Assembly: GCA_025041195.1 (NCBI GenBank) | Contig: JAKCFM010000001.1 | Coordinates: 2,663,272-2,727,271, forward strand | Source of the DNA: Halobacteriales archaeon YIM A00013 | Lineage (GTDB): Archaea > Halobacteriota > Halobacteria > Halobacteriales > Haloarculaceae | DNA length: 64,000 bases | Direction of reading: 5' to 3' | Made by a program: the position numbers and the translations under genes | Notes under the pieces: model-generated | The model's database searches: none | Seen by the model: only the letters and a program-made list of their open reading frames with translations | Told to the model about the DNA's origin: nothing | Part shown: piece by piece, positions 17,704-26,587 of the stretch | Layout of the letters: each line of letters opens with the position of its first letter | How positions within the stretch are numbered: position 1 is the first letter of the stretch

Positions 17704-18672
17704 CTACTGGTGTGGAACGAGCCATCTCGGTACCACCCGAATGAGGACGACCATCCCGGTCAGTTCGACGAGCGTCTGGGTGACGACCACCGCGGGCGTG
17801 AGTGCGAATGCCGGGGGCAAGGCAAGCGCGAGCGGTAGTACTACGAGTGAATTGCGTGTCACGCCTGTGAAAACGAGCGCCCGACTCTCGCCCGCATCCA
17901 TCCGGAACACGTCCGCGGCCAGTCGCCCGAGTAGAGTCATAATACAAAGAAAGGCCACGTACACCGGGATGACGGGCAGTAGCGCGTCAAGCGATTCCCG
18001 AACCCGTGGCAACTGCGAAGCGATGACCACGAACAGCGTTGTCCCCAACATCGGCACTGGCAACCATCCCATTGCTCGCTCCCACCGGTTGCAGCGGGCC
18101 GACCGTCCAGCGACAAACTCCGTGACCCAGGCGAGCGTGAGCGGCAATGCGATCAGGGCACCGAAGGCTTCGATGAACGGACTGGCCTCAATATCCACCG
18201 CTATCTGTGGTCCCATGAACAGCCAGAGATATCCCGGCAGCAGCAGTATCTGTACGACCATCAACAGTGGCGTCACCGCTGTGATCTGCTCTGCGTTGCC
18301 GTCCGCAAGCGCAGTGAACGTGATGACGTAATCGATACACGGCGTCAACAACACCATGAACGCGCCAAGGAGCACCGCCGGATGCTGTGGCAAAAAGTGT
18401 GAGAGTCCGAACACGACGAGGGGAACGACTAGGAAGTTCATCCCGAGCGCTCCCAGCATGAACTGCTTGTCACGCGCTGCCTGTCTGATCCGAACGAACG
18501 GAACCTCCAGGAACGTCACGTAGAGCAACACCGCCAGCACGGGAGTGATCGCACGCTCTAAGAATGGACTCACCGCTGGAGTGCCAAGCCCAACGAGTAT
18601 CGCCATGAGAACGGCGACGGCCGCCACACCGAGCTGGTTGTGCTCCAACCACTGTTTCGAGAGCCGTGTCAT
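17704..18672 (-). CDS. BASS-family transporter, arsenic resistance type (ACR3/ArsB-like)
   Basis: This 322-residue membrane protein has about 10 hydrophobic segments. It contains LLTPCIDYVITFTALADGNA (cysteine in the position important in ACR3-type arsenite efflux) and GVTRNSLVVLPLALALP near the C-terminus. Both are typical of the bile acid:sodium symporter superfamily members annotated as arsenic resistance proteins. It would export arsenite or a related oxyanion across the cell membrane. No ArsR or ArsC gene is nearby. Confidence 0.82.
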   Translation of the reverse strand: MTRLSKQWLEHNQLGVAAVAVLMAILVGLGTPAVSPFLERAITPVLAVLLYVTFLEVPFVRIRQAARDKQFMLGALGMNFLVVPLVVFGLSHFLPQHPAVLLGAFMVLLTPCIDYVITFTALADGNAEQITAVTPLLMVVQILLLPGYLWLFMGPQIAVDIEASPFIEAFGALIALPLTLAWVTEFVAGRSARCNRWERAMGWLPVPMLGTTLFVVIASQLPRVRESLDALLPVIPVYVAFLCIMTLLGRLAADVFRMDAGESRALVFTGVTRNSLVVLPLALALPPAFALTPAVVVTQTLVELTGMVVLIRVVPRWLVPHQ

Positions 18673-18830
18673 TGGTCAGGGCTCGGTGGTAGTTGCTCCT
18701 GGCTTGCAATCAACTGATTTGCAGGTGTACTCATAGATCTACCCACGACAATCACGCACTGAAAGCCACATCCTCCGGACTGGTATACGTTCTCTCTGCA
18801 CCGGGTCGATCTCATGGCTTGGTGTGGATT

Positions 18831-19229
18831 TCACATCATGGCGCTAGCCTGATGCTTGAACGAACTGCGATCAGTTTCTAAGATGATGATGGCCAGTGAC
18901 CCTATCAGGACGGTTGCGTTCTTCCAGTCCAGCCCGGCAAACAGGATTGCAACGATCATCACGGGAACCAGTGCACCGGCGGCAAGCGGCTCAAGCCGTC
19001 CGATGAGAAAGAGCACAATCGCCAGCACCTGAATCGAGCCCGCAATAACGACCATCAGTCCCGGAAGGGGAATGCCAAGCGCGTCGAATAGCGAAACGGA
19101 GCGCTCGTACGTGAGTGCCTTGCTCATCGCTGGCTTCAGAAGGATCGTGATGAGTCCGAGCCGAAGTCCAATACTGAGCAACCGAATCACCGTCTGCTGG
19201 GATTCTTCACTGCGATTGTTGTCATCCAT
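18831..19229 (-). CDS. DoxX family membrane protein
   Basis: From the ATG at 19229 this is a 132-residue protein with four hydrophobic segments, including LRLGLITILLKPAMSKALTY and ALGIPLPGLMVVIAGSIQ, the DoxX-like four-helix pattern. DoxX proteins are small membrane partners of redox enzymes and often appear in stress or quinone contexts. It is divergent from an HxlR regulator with 172 bp between starts, so it is the likely target of that regulator. Confidence 0.8.
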   Translation of the reverse strand: MDDNNRSEESQQTVIRLLSIGLRLGLITILLKPAMSKALTYERSVSLFDALGIPLPGLMVVIAGSIQVLAIVLFLIGRLEPLAAGALVPVMIVAILFAGLDWKNATVLIGSLAIIILETDRSSFKHQASAMM

Positions 19230-19401
19230 ACTGAATCGTGGTAATGGCGCCGAATAAGTCTCAGCGACGGCCACACTGATGCACTCAGAGCGCCCTGATG
19301 GGGTTATCTTTGCTAATGGGATCAATTTTTTGTACCGCCTAAGGATTACTGTCCCCATAGCAACGTGCTCATGGCTCCCCAGCATCTACAGCTCCCAACG
19401 A

Positions 19402-19758
19402 ATGCACAGCGCAACCGAGGATGAGGGATGTGTGGCGGCGTGGTGTGCGGATGACGAATGGTGTTCAGTGACGTGTACGGCCCATCTCATCGGGCGAAAG
19501 TGGCATCCGGTCATCGTGCATCGACTACTTGAGAACGGGCCGCTCGGATTCAGTGCCCTCAACGATGAAATCGAGACGATCTCCAGCACGATGCTCTCGA
19601 ACAGCCTCGAAGATCTTGAGGAAAAGGAGCTGGTCAACCGGGCGATTATCAACGAGAAACCGTTCCGCGTCGAGTACTCGCTCACCGAGCAGGGAACTGC
19701 ACTCGAACCCGTGATAGAGGCCATGGACGCCTGGGGCGAGGGCTATCTTCGCTCGTAA
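19402..19758 (+). CDS. HxlR family winged-HTH regulator
   Basis: From the ATG at 19402 this is a 118-residue protein. CTAHLIGRKWHPVIVHRL, GFSALNDEIETISSTMLSNSL and EDLEEKELVNR, with LTEQGTAL at the end, are the hallmarks of HxlR/DUF24 regulators. Several N-terminal cysteines (in AAWCADDEWCSVTCTAHL) suggest redox, electrophile or metal sensing, as in HypR and QorR. It is divergent from the DoxX gene and probably controls it. Confidence 0.87.
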   Translation: MHSATEDEGCVAAWCADDEWCSVTCTAHLIGRKWHPVIVHRLLENGPLGFSALNDEIETISSTMLSNSLEDLEEKELVNRAIINEKPFRVEYSLTEQGTALEPVIEAMDAWGEGYLRS

Positions 19759-19869
19759 TCGACCGAATCCCATCCCAAACCAACCACGGCTGTGGGCAGT
19801 AGCTGCAACGGGTCTCCAGTCCACAATAGTCATATATATCAATCATATTTTATTTACGATTGTCTAATT

Positions 19870-21804
19870 GTGGATGACATCCTCAGTCCAGCTGTGCCAA
19901 CCCAACAGTCCAACCCACTTGATCGGAGCAGACGGGCATTCCTTCGCGATGCAATCACAACAGTTTCGATCGCCGGCGTTGCAGGTACAGGACTCGCCAG
20001 TGGAGCGCACCCCCAGGGACGCGGACCAACCGGTGGGGATCCGTTCACGCTCGGGGTTGCGTCGGGTGATCCGCTGCCGGAGTCGGTCGTTCTCTGGACA
20101 CGACTCGCAACCGATCCGCTCGAACCGGACGGCGGACTGGGTGAGAGCCAGTATCCGGTCCGATGGACGATTTCGACCGACGAAACGCTAACAAACGTCG
20201 TTGGAAGTGGAACGACGCAGGCCCGTCCCGAGTATGGGCACTCGATCCACATCGACGTGCGTGGGCTTTCCTCGAACACGGAGTACTACTACCAGTTTGC
20301 GGTTGGTCCGCATCGGAGTCCGATCGGACGGACGAAGACGGCACCGGCTCCTGACGACTCGATCGATGCGTTTTCGTTTGCGTTCGCCTCGTGTCAGCAT
20401 TATCCGACCGGCTACTACACCGCACACGCGCATCTCGCCGAAGAGGAACTCGATCTTGCGATCCACCTCGGCGATTACATCTACGAGGGTGGCAATGATG
20501 GCTCACTGGATCGAGCGCACGAACCATCACACGAGATCGAAACGCTGGACGACTACCGCGTGCGGGAAGCCCAGTACAAAACGGATCCCGATCTGCAGGC
20601 AGCACATGCCTCCTGTCCGTGGGTCGTCACCTGGGACGACCACGAAGTGGAAAACAACTACGCCGATGCGATTTCTGAGAACGACGATCCGACGGATGCG
20701 TTCTTAGCGCGGCGGGCGAACGCCTACCAGGCCTACTTCGAACACCAGCCGTTGCGTCCATCACGTATTCCTGATGGTCCGAATCTCCCGCTCTATCGCC
20801 GGCTCTCCTTTGGTGGCCTGCTTGATCTGCATGTGCTCGACACCCGCCAGTATCGTGACGATCAGGTGTATTCGGACGACGCTGCTGGGGATCCGGATCG
20901 CACGCTGCTTGGTGACGAACAGGAGCAGTGGCTGCTATCTGGGCTGGAGGGATCGACTGCCCAGTGGAACGTGCTCGCCAATCAGGTCCCGTTCGCCGCA
21001 ACTGACGAGAATCCAAATCCCGACGTCCAGGAGTTTGGTGGTGGCGATAAGTGGGACGGCTACCGCGCTGACCGCCAGTCGCTGTTGGCTGTCATGGCAG
21101 CCGATGCTTCGCTGAATCCCGTCGTCATCACTGGTGATGTCCACCGGAACTACGCGTACGATCTGAAGGCCGACTTCACCGATCCAGACTCACCAGTCGT
21201 CGGTACGGAGTACATCTGCACGTCGATCTCGTCGTTTGGTGATGGAAGCGGGATCACGAGCTACGGATCGTCGGTTGGCGAGCCCTGGCAGCGCTTCTAC
21301 AACGACGAACGGGGCTACGTCCGCTGTACGATCACTGAAGAAGAGTTCCAGACGGACTATCGCGTCGTTTCCACAGTTGAGGCGCCGACCGCAGACGTCA
21401 CCACCCGGGCAACGTTTACGACGGCTGCCGGCGATCCCGGTGCGACGCTTGCATCCGAACCCCCGTCTGGGACAACGATTGAGATTACCGACGTGAACCC
21501 CGACCAGAACGGTGATCTCACCAACGAGTTCGTCGAACTCCAGAACACTGGCAGCGAACCGATCGATCTGGCGGGATTTCAGGTCAGTTTCGAGGGTGGG
21601 TACAGCCAGTTCTACACCTTCGACGAGCTCGTTCTTGAACCGGGGGCCACGGTCACCGTCCGCAATGGAACTGGCGAGGAGACGGAAGCGACGCGATTTG
21701 CTGATTTTGGTGGCCCCGTGTTGAACAACAGCACGCCCGACGTGGTCGTCGTTGCGTCCCCCGAGGGGATCGTTCTCGATGAAGCGTCGTATTCGCCGGT
21801 CTGA
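19870..21804 (+). CDS. phoD: PhoD-like alkaline phosphatase D with Tat signal and C-terminal lamin-tail domain
   Basis: I choose the GTG at 19870, giving 644 residues, because it places a twin-arginine signal (SRRAFL, residues 20-25, followed by a hydrophobic ITTVSIAGVAGTGLA) near the N-terminus; the frame is also open further upstream. The PhoD N-terminal domain follows (about 45-150, FTLGVASGDPLPESVVLWTR), then the metallophosphatase domain (about 155-530, with WDDHEVENNY and VVITGDVHRNY). Residues 555-644 form a lamin-tail-like beta domain (EITDVNPDQNGDLTNEFVEL). The protein should act outside the cell as a phosphodiesterase/monoesterase. Confidence 0.9.
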   Translation: MDDILSPAVPTQQSNPLDRSRRAFLRDAITTVSIAGVAGTGLASGAHPQGRGPTGGDPFTLGVASGDPLPESVVLWTRLATDPLEPDGGLGESQYPVRWTISTDETLTNVVGSGTTQARPEYGHSIHIDVRGLSSNTEYYYQFAVGPHRSPIGRTKTAPAPDDSIDAFSFAFASCQHYPTGYYTAHAHLAEEELDLAIHLGDYIYEGGNDGSLDRAHEPSHEIETLDDYRVREAQYKTDPDLQAAHASCPWVVTWDDHEVENNYADAISENDDPTDAFLARRANAYQAYFEHQPLRPSRIPDGPNLPLYRRLSFGGLLDLHVLDTRQYRDDQVYSDDAAGDPDRTLLGDEQEQWLLSGLEGSTAQWNVLANQVPFAATDENPNPDVQEFGGGDKWDGYRADRQSLLAVMAADASLNPVVITGDVHRNYAYDLKADFTDPDSPVVGTEYICTSISSFGDGSGITSYGSSVGEPWQRFYNDERGYVRCTITEEEFQTDYRVVSTVEAPTADVTTRATFTTAAGDPGATLASEPPSGTTIEITDVNPDQNGDLTNEFVELQNTGSEPIDLAGFQVSFEGGYSQFYTFDELVLEPGATVTVRNGTGEETEATRFADFGGPVLNNSTPDVVVVASPEGIVLDEASYSPV

Positions 21805-21929
21805 GCGCTCAGTTTCTGGTTAGGGGGGCGAAATCTGATTGCGAGCTTGATTGCTCGAACGTGGTATGACTGTAAGTAATCATGATAGTCTGGTAAAGAT
21901 TGAATAGGCGATACCAATAACCTATATCT

Positions 21930-22226
21930 GTGATTGATACTGCCCTCCTCTGGATCGCTTTTACAGTCTGTTTGAGTGGCTTCGGGGCGTGTGCATTCTT
22001 CATTTACTACCGCAAAACGGGCAACGCAGACGTGCTTGCCGTTGCATGGGTATACGTCTATCTGGCTGGGAGTATCGAAATCAGCATGGCAAATGGATAT
22101 CTGCCAGAAAATGAGTTTTTCAATGTACTCGTCGCTGGCTGTCTGGGTGTTGCAGTTGTCGTTGGGACTGTGGGTGTCCGACGATCGGGGACTGGGTTTC
22201 AGCTATGGAACGACGATGTTGGATAG
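21930..22226 (+). CDS. Small membrane protein, unknown function
   Basis: A GTG-started frame of 98 residues with three hydrophobic segments (about 4-26, 36-55 and 66-84) and the loop SMANGYLPENEF. I do not recognise a family. Hydrophobic segments in regular order and no competing frame support a real gene. It lies between phoD and another unknown membrane protein in the same direction, 125 bp after phoD. Confidence 0.55.
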   Translation: MIDTALLWIAFTVCLSGFGACAFFIYYRKTGNADVLAVAWVYVYLAGSIEISMANGYLPENEFFNVLVAGCLGVAVVVGTVGVRRSGTGFQLWNDDVG

Positions 22227-22332
22227 CATTGATTGTTCTATGTCATCGTCATGGTGTATACTCTGCAATTCCGTGTCTGGGAACACCGGGACCAAATGTG
22301 AACAGATAATTATACGAAATAAAATTGAATAG

Positions 22333-22339
22333 TTATTTA
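22333..22339 (+). promoter_or_regulatory. TATA-like box
   Basis: TTATTTA is centred 27 nt before the ATG at 22363, the spacing for a leaderless transcript. Confidence 0.4.
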
Positions 22340-22362
22340 CCATTTGGCGTTCAATATATTCT

Positions 22363-22935
22363 ATGGATAGTTCCACGTTCGAAGCCATCCACAAGTACGG
22401 TGCCATACTGTCGGTGGTCGGCATCGGCATTGCTGTCCTTGCCCACGTTATGGGTGGTCCGGGTATTCTCACTGTCATGTTCGGGTTGCTTGGGCCACTT
22501 TGTGGGTTCTACTTCATCGGTGGGTATCTCACGTCCACCACGGCATATCATCCATTCGGTGAAGAACTCATGCGCGGTGTCGCCTGGCATTTCGCCAGTC
22601 TCACGCTGTGGTCTGGTATTATTCTAATGGATGGATTGTCGGCGACTCCAGGTACTGTGGCCGGGCTACCTGCCGTTACGGCTCTCAGCCTCGTACTAGT
22701 GATGGCTAGTATCAGATATGTAACTGCACGTGATCTGAAAGCGCAGACCGATGGCGGACAGTTACTTGTCACGGTGGTCGGCACGTTCGCCATGGGCGTT
22801 TTCGCTTTGTTCCTTGTGCTGTCTGGTGAAGCGGGCTGGTGGCTCTTCGCGTTGTATCTCAGTAGCATTCCGCTGGGGATTTTCCTGCGGCGGAAAATGA
22901 AACACCGATATCCAGCTGCGTTCGGAGTGACCTAA
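22363..22935 (+). CDS. Membrane protein, about six TM segments, unknown function
   Basis: This 190-residue protein is almost entirely hydrophobic, with about six membrane segments. Notable pieces are HVMGGPGILTVMFGLLGPL, YHPFGEELMRGVAW and a basic C-terminus (RRKMKHRYPAAF) probably in the cytoplasm. I do not recognise the family. Its own TATA-like box suggests independent transcription. Confidence 0.7.
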   Translation: MDSSTFEAIHKYGAILSVVGIGIAVLAHVMGGPGILTVMFGLLGPLCGFYFIGGYLTSTTAYHPFGEELMRGVAWHFASLTLWSGIILMDGLSATPGTVAGLPAVTALSLVLVMASIRYVTARDLKAQTDGGQLLVTVVGTFAMGVFALFLVLSGEAGWWLFALYLSSIPLGIFLRRKMKHRYPAAFGVT

Positions 22936-23211
22936 CGGAAGTACTAGCACCCTGCAATCACAGCATCGAAGCTTTCATCTCTTGTTTGCAGGCCTGGAGC
23001 CCCAACACTTCGTCTCAGAGGCACGCATTGGTTCATTCACCATGTCCACAGCAATGGAAACACCAACAAAGCCGTTCAATTTCGACAGCCACCGGCGTTC
23101 AGCAGCCACCTCCACATAGTTCACCGACACGGTCACCCATTGGTCGAGACTCCCCATAGCGCACTCGACTGGATCGGCCGATTTTTAATCGAATTGCCCC
23201 AACAGCTCTGT

Positions 23212-23538
23212 ATGAGCGAGTTCGACCCGGAGAAATTCGAGGAGAAATACGTCCACTACTTTCCTGAGCTCCAGGAGGCGTATAAGCGCGCGTTCGAGAC
23301 GATGAACGAGGCGTACGATTCAGGACTGATTCACGCAATCGACCAGCAAGTGCTCAACGAGTCCGAACCGTTCTACGACGAAGGGACGTTCACGATCGAC
23401 CTGCCCGAGTCACCGGCCGACCGCGTGACTGGCGTCGTCGTCGATGAAGAAAAGCTCGAAGCCGTCCTCGACCGCTACGTCACCGAGCTCCAGACCGAAC
23501 TCCGCGGAGTCTTCGATCTCGAAAAGACGGCGAACTAG
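23212..23538 (+). CDS. DUF5783-like haloarchaeal protein
   Basis: The ATG at 23212 gives 108 residues beginning MSEFDPEKFEEKYVHYFPEL, which I recognise as the conserved start of haloarchaeal DUF5783 proteins. It is soluble, acidic and probably helical, with no catalytic motif. It is followed by NifU on the same strand 45 bp later, so the two may be co-transcribed. The function is unknown. Confidence 0.8.
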   Translation: MSEFDPEKFEEKYVHYFPELQEAYKRAFETMNEAYDSGLIHAIDQQVLNESEPFYDEGTFTIDLPESPADRVTGVVVDEEKLEAVLDRYVTELQTELRGVFDLEKTAN

Positions 23539-23583
23539 TCGCTGGTGGAAAGCCCTAAGCCTCCCGAGACAAAAGATACCTCC

Positions 23584-23937
23584 ATGAGCACCGAAACGAA
23601 GCGGTCGGACGACGAGCTCCGGGAGGAAGTCACGAACTTCCTGCGTCGGAACTTCCCGCAGATTCAGATGCACGGCGGGAGTGCAGCGATCCAGTATCTC
23701 GACGCCGAGAGCGGCGAGGTAACGGTTGCGCTCGGTGGTGCCTGCAGCGGCTGTGGCATTTCGCCGATGACGATTCAGGCCATCAAAAGCCGAATGGTCG
23801 CCGAAATCCCAGAAATCACCACGGTCAACGCCGATGCTGGTGGTATGGGTGGCGGAATGGGCGGTGACTCACCGTCGTTCCCTGGCGAGACCTCCAGCGA
23901 CGAAGCATCCGACGAAGGTCCACAGGCCCCGTTCTAA
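23584..23937 (+). CDS. NifU-like Fe-S scaffold protein
   Basis: This 117-residue protein has the NifU C-terminal domain. LRRNFPQIQMHGGSAAIQYL leads to the cluster-binding CxxC (C54/C57 in GGACSGCGIS) and MTIQAIKSRMVAEIPEI. It probably carries or transfers a [4Fe-4S] cluster in the cytoplasm. A glycine- and methionine-rich linker (GGMGGGMGGD) and an acidic tail close the protein. Its stop codon overlaps that of the convergent ketopantoate reductase gene. Confidence 0.9.
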   Translation: MSTETKRSDDELREEVTNFLRRNFPQIQMHGGSAAIQYLDAESGEVTVALGGACSGCGISPMTIQAIKSRMVAEIPEITTVNADAGGMGGGMGGDSPSFPGETSSDEASDEGPQAPF

Positions 23938-24821
23938 CGGTCACGAAGACCGCGTTCGCGCTCAAATGATCGTACCAGCGCCGCCAGCGTTGTGTTTACT
24001 GGCGTATCGTCGTAGTCGGCAATGACGCCGTTAATCGCATCAATTTCGGTCCGTTTTTGCGCACGCATATCTTGACGCATCGAGGAATCGTTGGCAGCCG
24101 TCGCCTCAATAACCCGTTCAAGCGCCTCGATTGCGGTCGATTCCGTGAGGGCAATGTCGTTTTGTTGTGCAACCCGAACCGCCTCGCGAGCGCTGGCGAC
24201 CGCGATTTCATGTCCGGGCCCCGATGCCAACCCTCCATTGTGGATCCTGGCCAGCGCTGTCACCGCATTGATCCCGGCATTGACGGCGAGTTTCTCCCAG
24301 AGCCGTCGTGGCATGTCCCCAACAACCGAACAGTGGAGCCCAGCCGCCGTAAACGCCGCACCCACGCGCTCTGCTGGCGCACCAATCGCACCGTCTGGCG
24401 ATCCAAGCTGAATCTCGCCGATTCCGGTGCACCGAACGATACCCGGATCGACCGTTGCGCCATACGTCGCCGTTCCAGCAAGCACCGTGGAATGCTGTTC
24501 GGCAAGCACCGCTTCGTTGCCAACACCGTTCTGCAGCGAGCACACCACGTCCGGACGACAGGTAGTGAGCTCACGCGCCGCCATCTCCGTATCAAACGCC
24601 TTGACCGTCACGATGGCACAGTCGGGCGCAAGCGATTCGTCTACCGCTGTCATGGCCGACGGCGACACCGTCTCCGAAATCGCTCCTTTAATCTGCAACC
24701 CCTCGCGCTCGATCGCAGATACGTGCGGTTCGCGCCCGATCAACGTCACGTCGTGCGCTCTGGCGAGCAATCCCCCGATGAGAGTCCCCAGACTCCCGGC
24801 ACCGAACACACAGAACTCCAT
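23934..24821 (-). CDS. panE: Ketopantoate reductase (2-dehydropantoate 2-reductase)
   Basis: This 295-residue protein has the N-terminal dinucleotide motif GAGSLG (residues 7-12) and VTVKAFDTEMA. The SLQNGVGNE segment and the LWEKLAVNAGINAVTALAR helix contain the lysine and asparagine conserved in ApbA/PanE. It reduces ketopantoate to pantoate in coenzyme A synthesis. Another CoA-pathway gene, a DUF359 dephospho-CoA kinase, is found at 60.7 kb. Family members can act on other 2-keto acids, but pantoate is the most likely product. Confidence 0.9.
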   Translation of the reverse strand: MEFCVFGAGSLGTLIGGLLARAHDVTLIGREPHVSAIEREGLQIKGAISETVSPSAMTAVDESLAPDCAIVTVKAFDTEMAARELTTCRPDVVCSLQNGVGNEAVLAEQHSTVLAGTATYGATVDPGIVRCTGIGEIQLGSPDGAIGAPAERVGAAFTAAGLHCSVVGDMPRRLWEKLAVNAGINAVTALARIHNGGLASGPGHEIAVASAREAVRVAQQNDIALTESTAIEALERVIEATAANDSSMRQDMRAQKRTEIDAINGVIADYDDTPVNTTLAALVRSFERERGLRDR

Positions 24822-24919
24822 AGCGTTGATTTTTGAACGATCGTAGTATGCCTGCCGATTGAATCGAGCACTCCGACGATGACTAATTTTATTGGAAGGT
24901 ATTGGGCTCTGTATTTTCC

Positions 24920-24935
24920 CTCAATATTGATTGAG
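24920..24935. repeat. Inverted repeat in the panE/zinc-ribbon spacer
   Basis: CTCAAT-ATTG-ATTGAG, a perfect 6-bp inverted repeat with a 4-nt centre, lies about 100 bp from each of the divergent starts (24821 and 25034). It may be an operator or chance. Confidence 0.3.
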
Positions 24936-25033
24936 TGAGGTTCTAAAACCATCGAATAGTGGATGGCTACCGATCGCTGTGGTCATACCTACCACACCAC
25001 CGTTATGTAAAGCCAGATCTTATTCCACACCGT

Positions 25034-25192
25034 ATGCCGGAATGCCAGAACTGTGGTGCGTTCGTGACCCGAGCGTACGCACGCGTGTTCACTCCAATTG
25101 GCGTCCAGAATCCCCGTGTCTGTCCGAACTGTGAGGACAAAATCCGGGACGGAGCGAGCGTCCGGAAAGCGCGTTCTACCCGCCGTACCTAG
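25034..25192 (+). CDS. Small zinc-ribbon protein (DUF7563-like), copy 1
   Basis: This 52-residue protein has CxxC (C4/C7 in PECQNCGAFV) and CPNC near residue 30, with an ARVF segment between and a basic tail (RKARSTRRT). It is a haloarchaeal zinc-ribbon microprotein of the DUF7563 kind; I give that name from memory. A second, related copy is at 28535. Short zinc-finger proteins of this sort are numerous in haloarchaea and mostly of unknown function. The stop overlaps the convergent glmM stop by 4 bp. Confidence 0.75.
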   Translation: MPECQNCGAFVTRAYARVFTPIGVQNPRVCPNCEDKIRDGASVRKARSTRRT

Positions 25193-26496
25193 TCGAGGAC
25201 GCTCATCGCTCGATCGAAGACCTCCTCTGCTCGCGATGGTGTGCTGGCTTCTGCGGTGACGCGAACGAGTGGCTGTGTTCCACTGGCCCTGATGAGAAAC
25301 CACCCGTCACCCAGATCCACACGGACACCATCGAGCGTTGTAACGTTTTTATCATCGAATCCCGCCTGAACGCCGTTGCGAACGGCGTCCATGGTGGCTG
25401 CTTTGTCATCTGTTTCGACGTTACTGCGGCGGATCGCATACGGTTCGAACGCGGAGAGCCGTGCTGTGAGCGATTGTTTTGTCGCGAGTTCGACGAGTCG
25501 AACGGCCGCAAGCGGTCCATCCGGACACCGGGTCTGTGCTGGCCAGATCCATGCGCCACTCGGTTCGCCACCAAACGGAACGCCCGCACCGACGGCTGCC
25601 GCGACGTAGACGTCACCGACCGGCGTATACTCGACGGCAACGTCAGTTTCGGCGAGGAAATCAGCGACCGCCATGCTGGTGTCGACAGGGACGGCGATTT
25701 TGTCGCCCGGGTCGGTCGCGTCAGCGGCGAGGATCGCGAGCAGTGCGTCTTTCGGGATGAACGCTCCGGTGCCATCAACTGCCAGCATTCGGTCTGCGTC
25801 GCCGTCGTGTGCGATGCCGAGATCGGCATCCGTTGCTCCAACGAGTTCACTGAGCGATGTGAGCGATTCTGCAGTGGGCTCGCTTTCACGGCCGGGGAAC
25901 CGCCCATCGGGCTGGCCATTGATCGTTTCGACGTGACAGCCGAGTTCGATCAGCGCGTCAACCGTCACCCCGCCCGCACCGTTGCCAAGATCGACAATAA
26001 CGTGTGGGGTCTCGTCAGGGGGTAGTTCGACGGCGTTGATGAGCGCTTCACGGTGACGATCGGCCGCCGACCGATGGATGAGTGACCCAACGTTTTTTGC
26101 AGCGACGAGCTCTGCGTTGAGATCGTCTTCGAGCCTGTCTTCGATCGTCGATCGCCGGGCTTCGTCGAACGCCTGGCCACTGGGCTGCCAGAGTTTCAGT
26201 CCGTTGTCTGGTGCGGGATTGTGTGAGGCAGTGATCGAACAGCCAGCATCGCAGTCGTACCAGTCGACGGCGCGTCCAACAGTTGGCGTCGCCGCGAGTG
26301 AGAGATCGACCACGTCAGCACCAACTTCGCGCACACCAGCGGTGAACGCGTCTTTCAACAGCTTACCGCTTTCGCGAGAATCACGGCCAACGACGATGCG
26401 ATCAGCGTCGAGACCAACCGCGCGACCGACCGCCAGTGCGAGACTGGCGGTGACTGTCTCCCCGACCGGACCGCGAATGCCACTCGTACCGAACAT
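25189..26496 (-). CDS. glmM: Phosphoglucosamine mutase / phosphomannomutase
   Basis: I take the ATG at 26496 (435 residues), since MFGTSGIRG is the canonical alpha-D-phosphohexomutase start; the frame is open further upstream. The phosphoserine loop is TASHNP (S91), the metal loop DGDAD (about 230), the sugar-binding loop GEPSG and the phosphate-binding loop RASGTQP. It interconverts hexose 6- and 1-phosphates, probably glucosamine or mannose, feeding nucleotide sugars for glycosylation. The phosphate loop reads SGTQP where SGTEP is usual. It is divergent from rpiA. Confidence 0.88.
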   Translation of the reverse strand: MFGTSGIRGPVGETVTASLALAVGRAVGLDADRIVVGRDSRESGKLLKDAFTAGVREVGADVVDLSLAATPTVGRAVDWYDCDAGCSITASHNPAPDNGLKLWQPSGQAFDEARRSTIEDRLEDDLNAELVAAKNVGSLIHRSAADRHREALINAVELPPDETPHVIVDLGNGAGGVTVDALIELGCHVETINGQPDGRFPGRESEPTAESLTSLSELVGATDADLGIAHDGDADRMLAVDGTGAFIPKDALLAILAADATDPGDKIAVPVDTSMAVADFLAETDVAVEYTPVGDVYVAAAVGAGVPFGGEPSGAWIWPAQTRCPDGPLAAVRLVELATKQSLTARLSAFEPYAIRRSNVETDDKAATMDAVRNGVQAGFDDKNVTTLDGVRVDLGDGWFLIRASGTQPLVRVTAEASTPSRAEEVFDRAMSVLD

Positions 26497-26587
26497 GCTC
26501 GTGTGTCCCACTCCGGTCGGTAAAAACAACACCGTTTGGCCACCGGCTGTCGGATGGGTTTTTGGCGTCGATCGCCAACCGACGGGT

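Noticed and set aside
22975..23157. Minus-strand 60-codon frame with DQWVTVSVNYVEVAAERRWL that looked like a DDE transposase piece.
   Set aside because: No catalytic residues, no terminal inverted repeats, no target duplication and too short; the resemblance is not strong enough to call an IS remnant.
24057..24836. 259-codon plus-strand open frame rich in arginine and histidine.
   Set aside because: Antisense to ketopantoate reductase; the basic composition does not fit a haloarchaeal protein.
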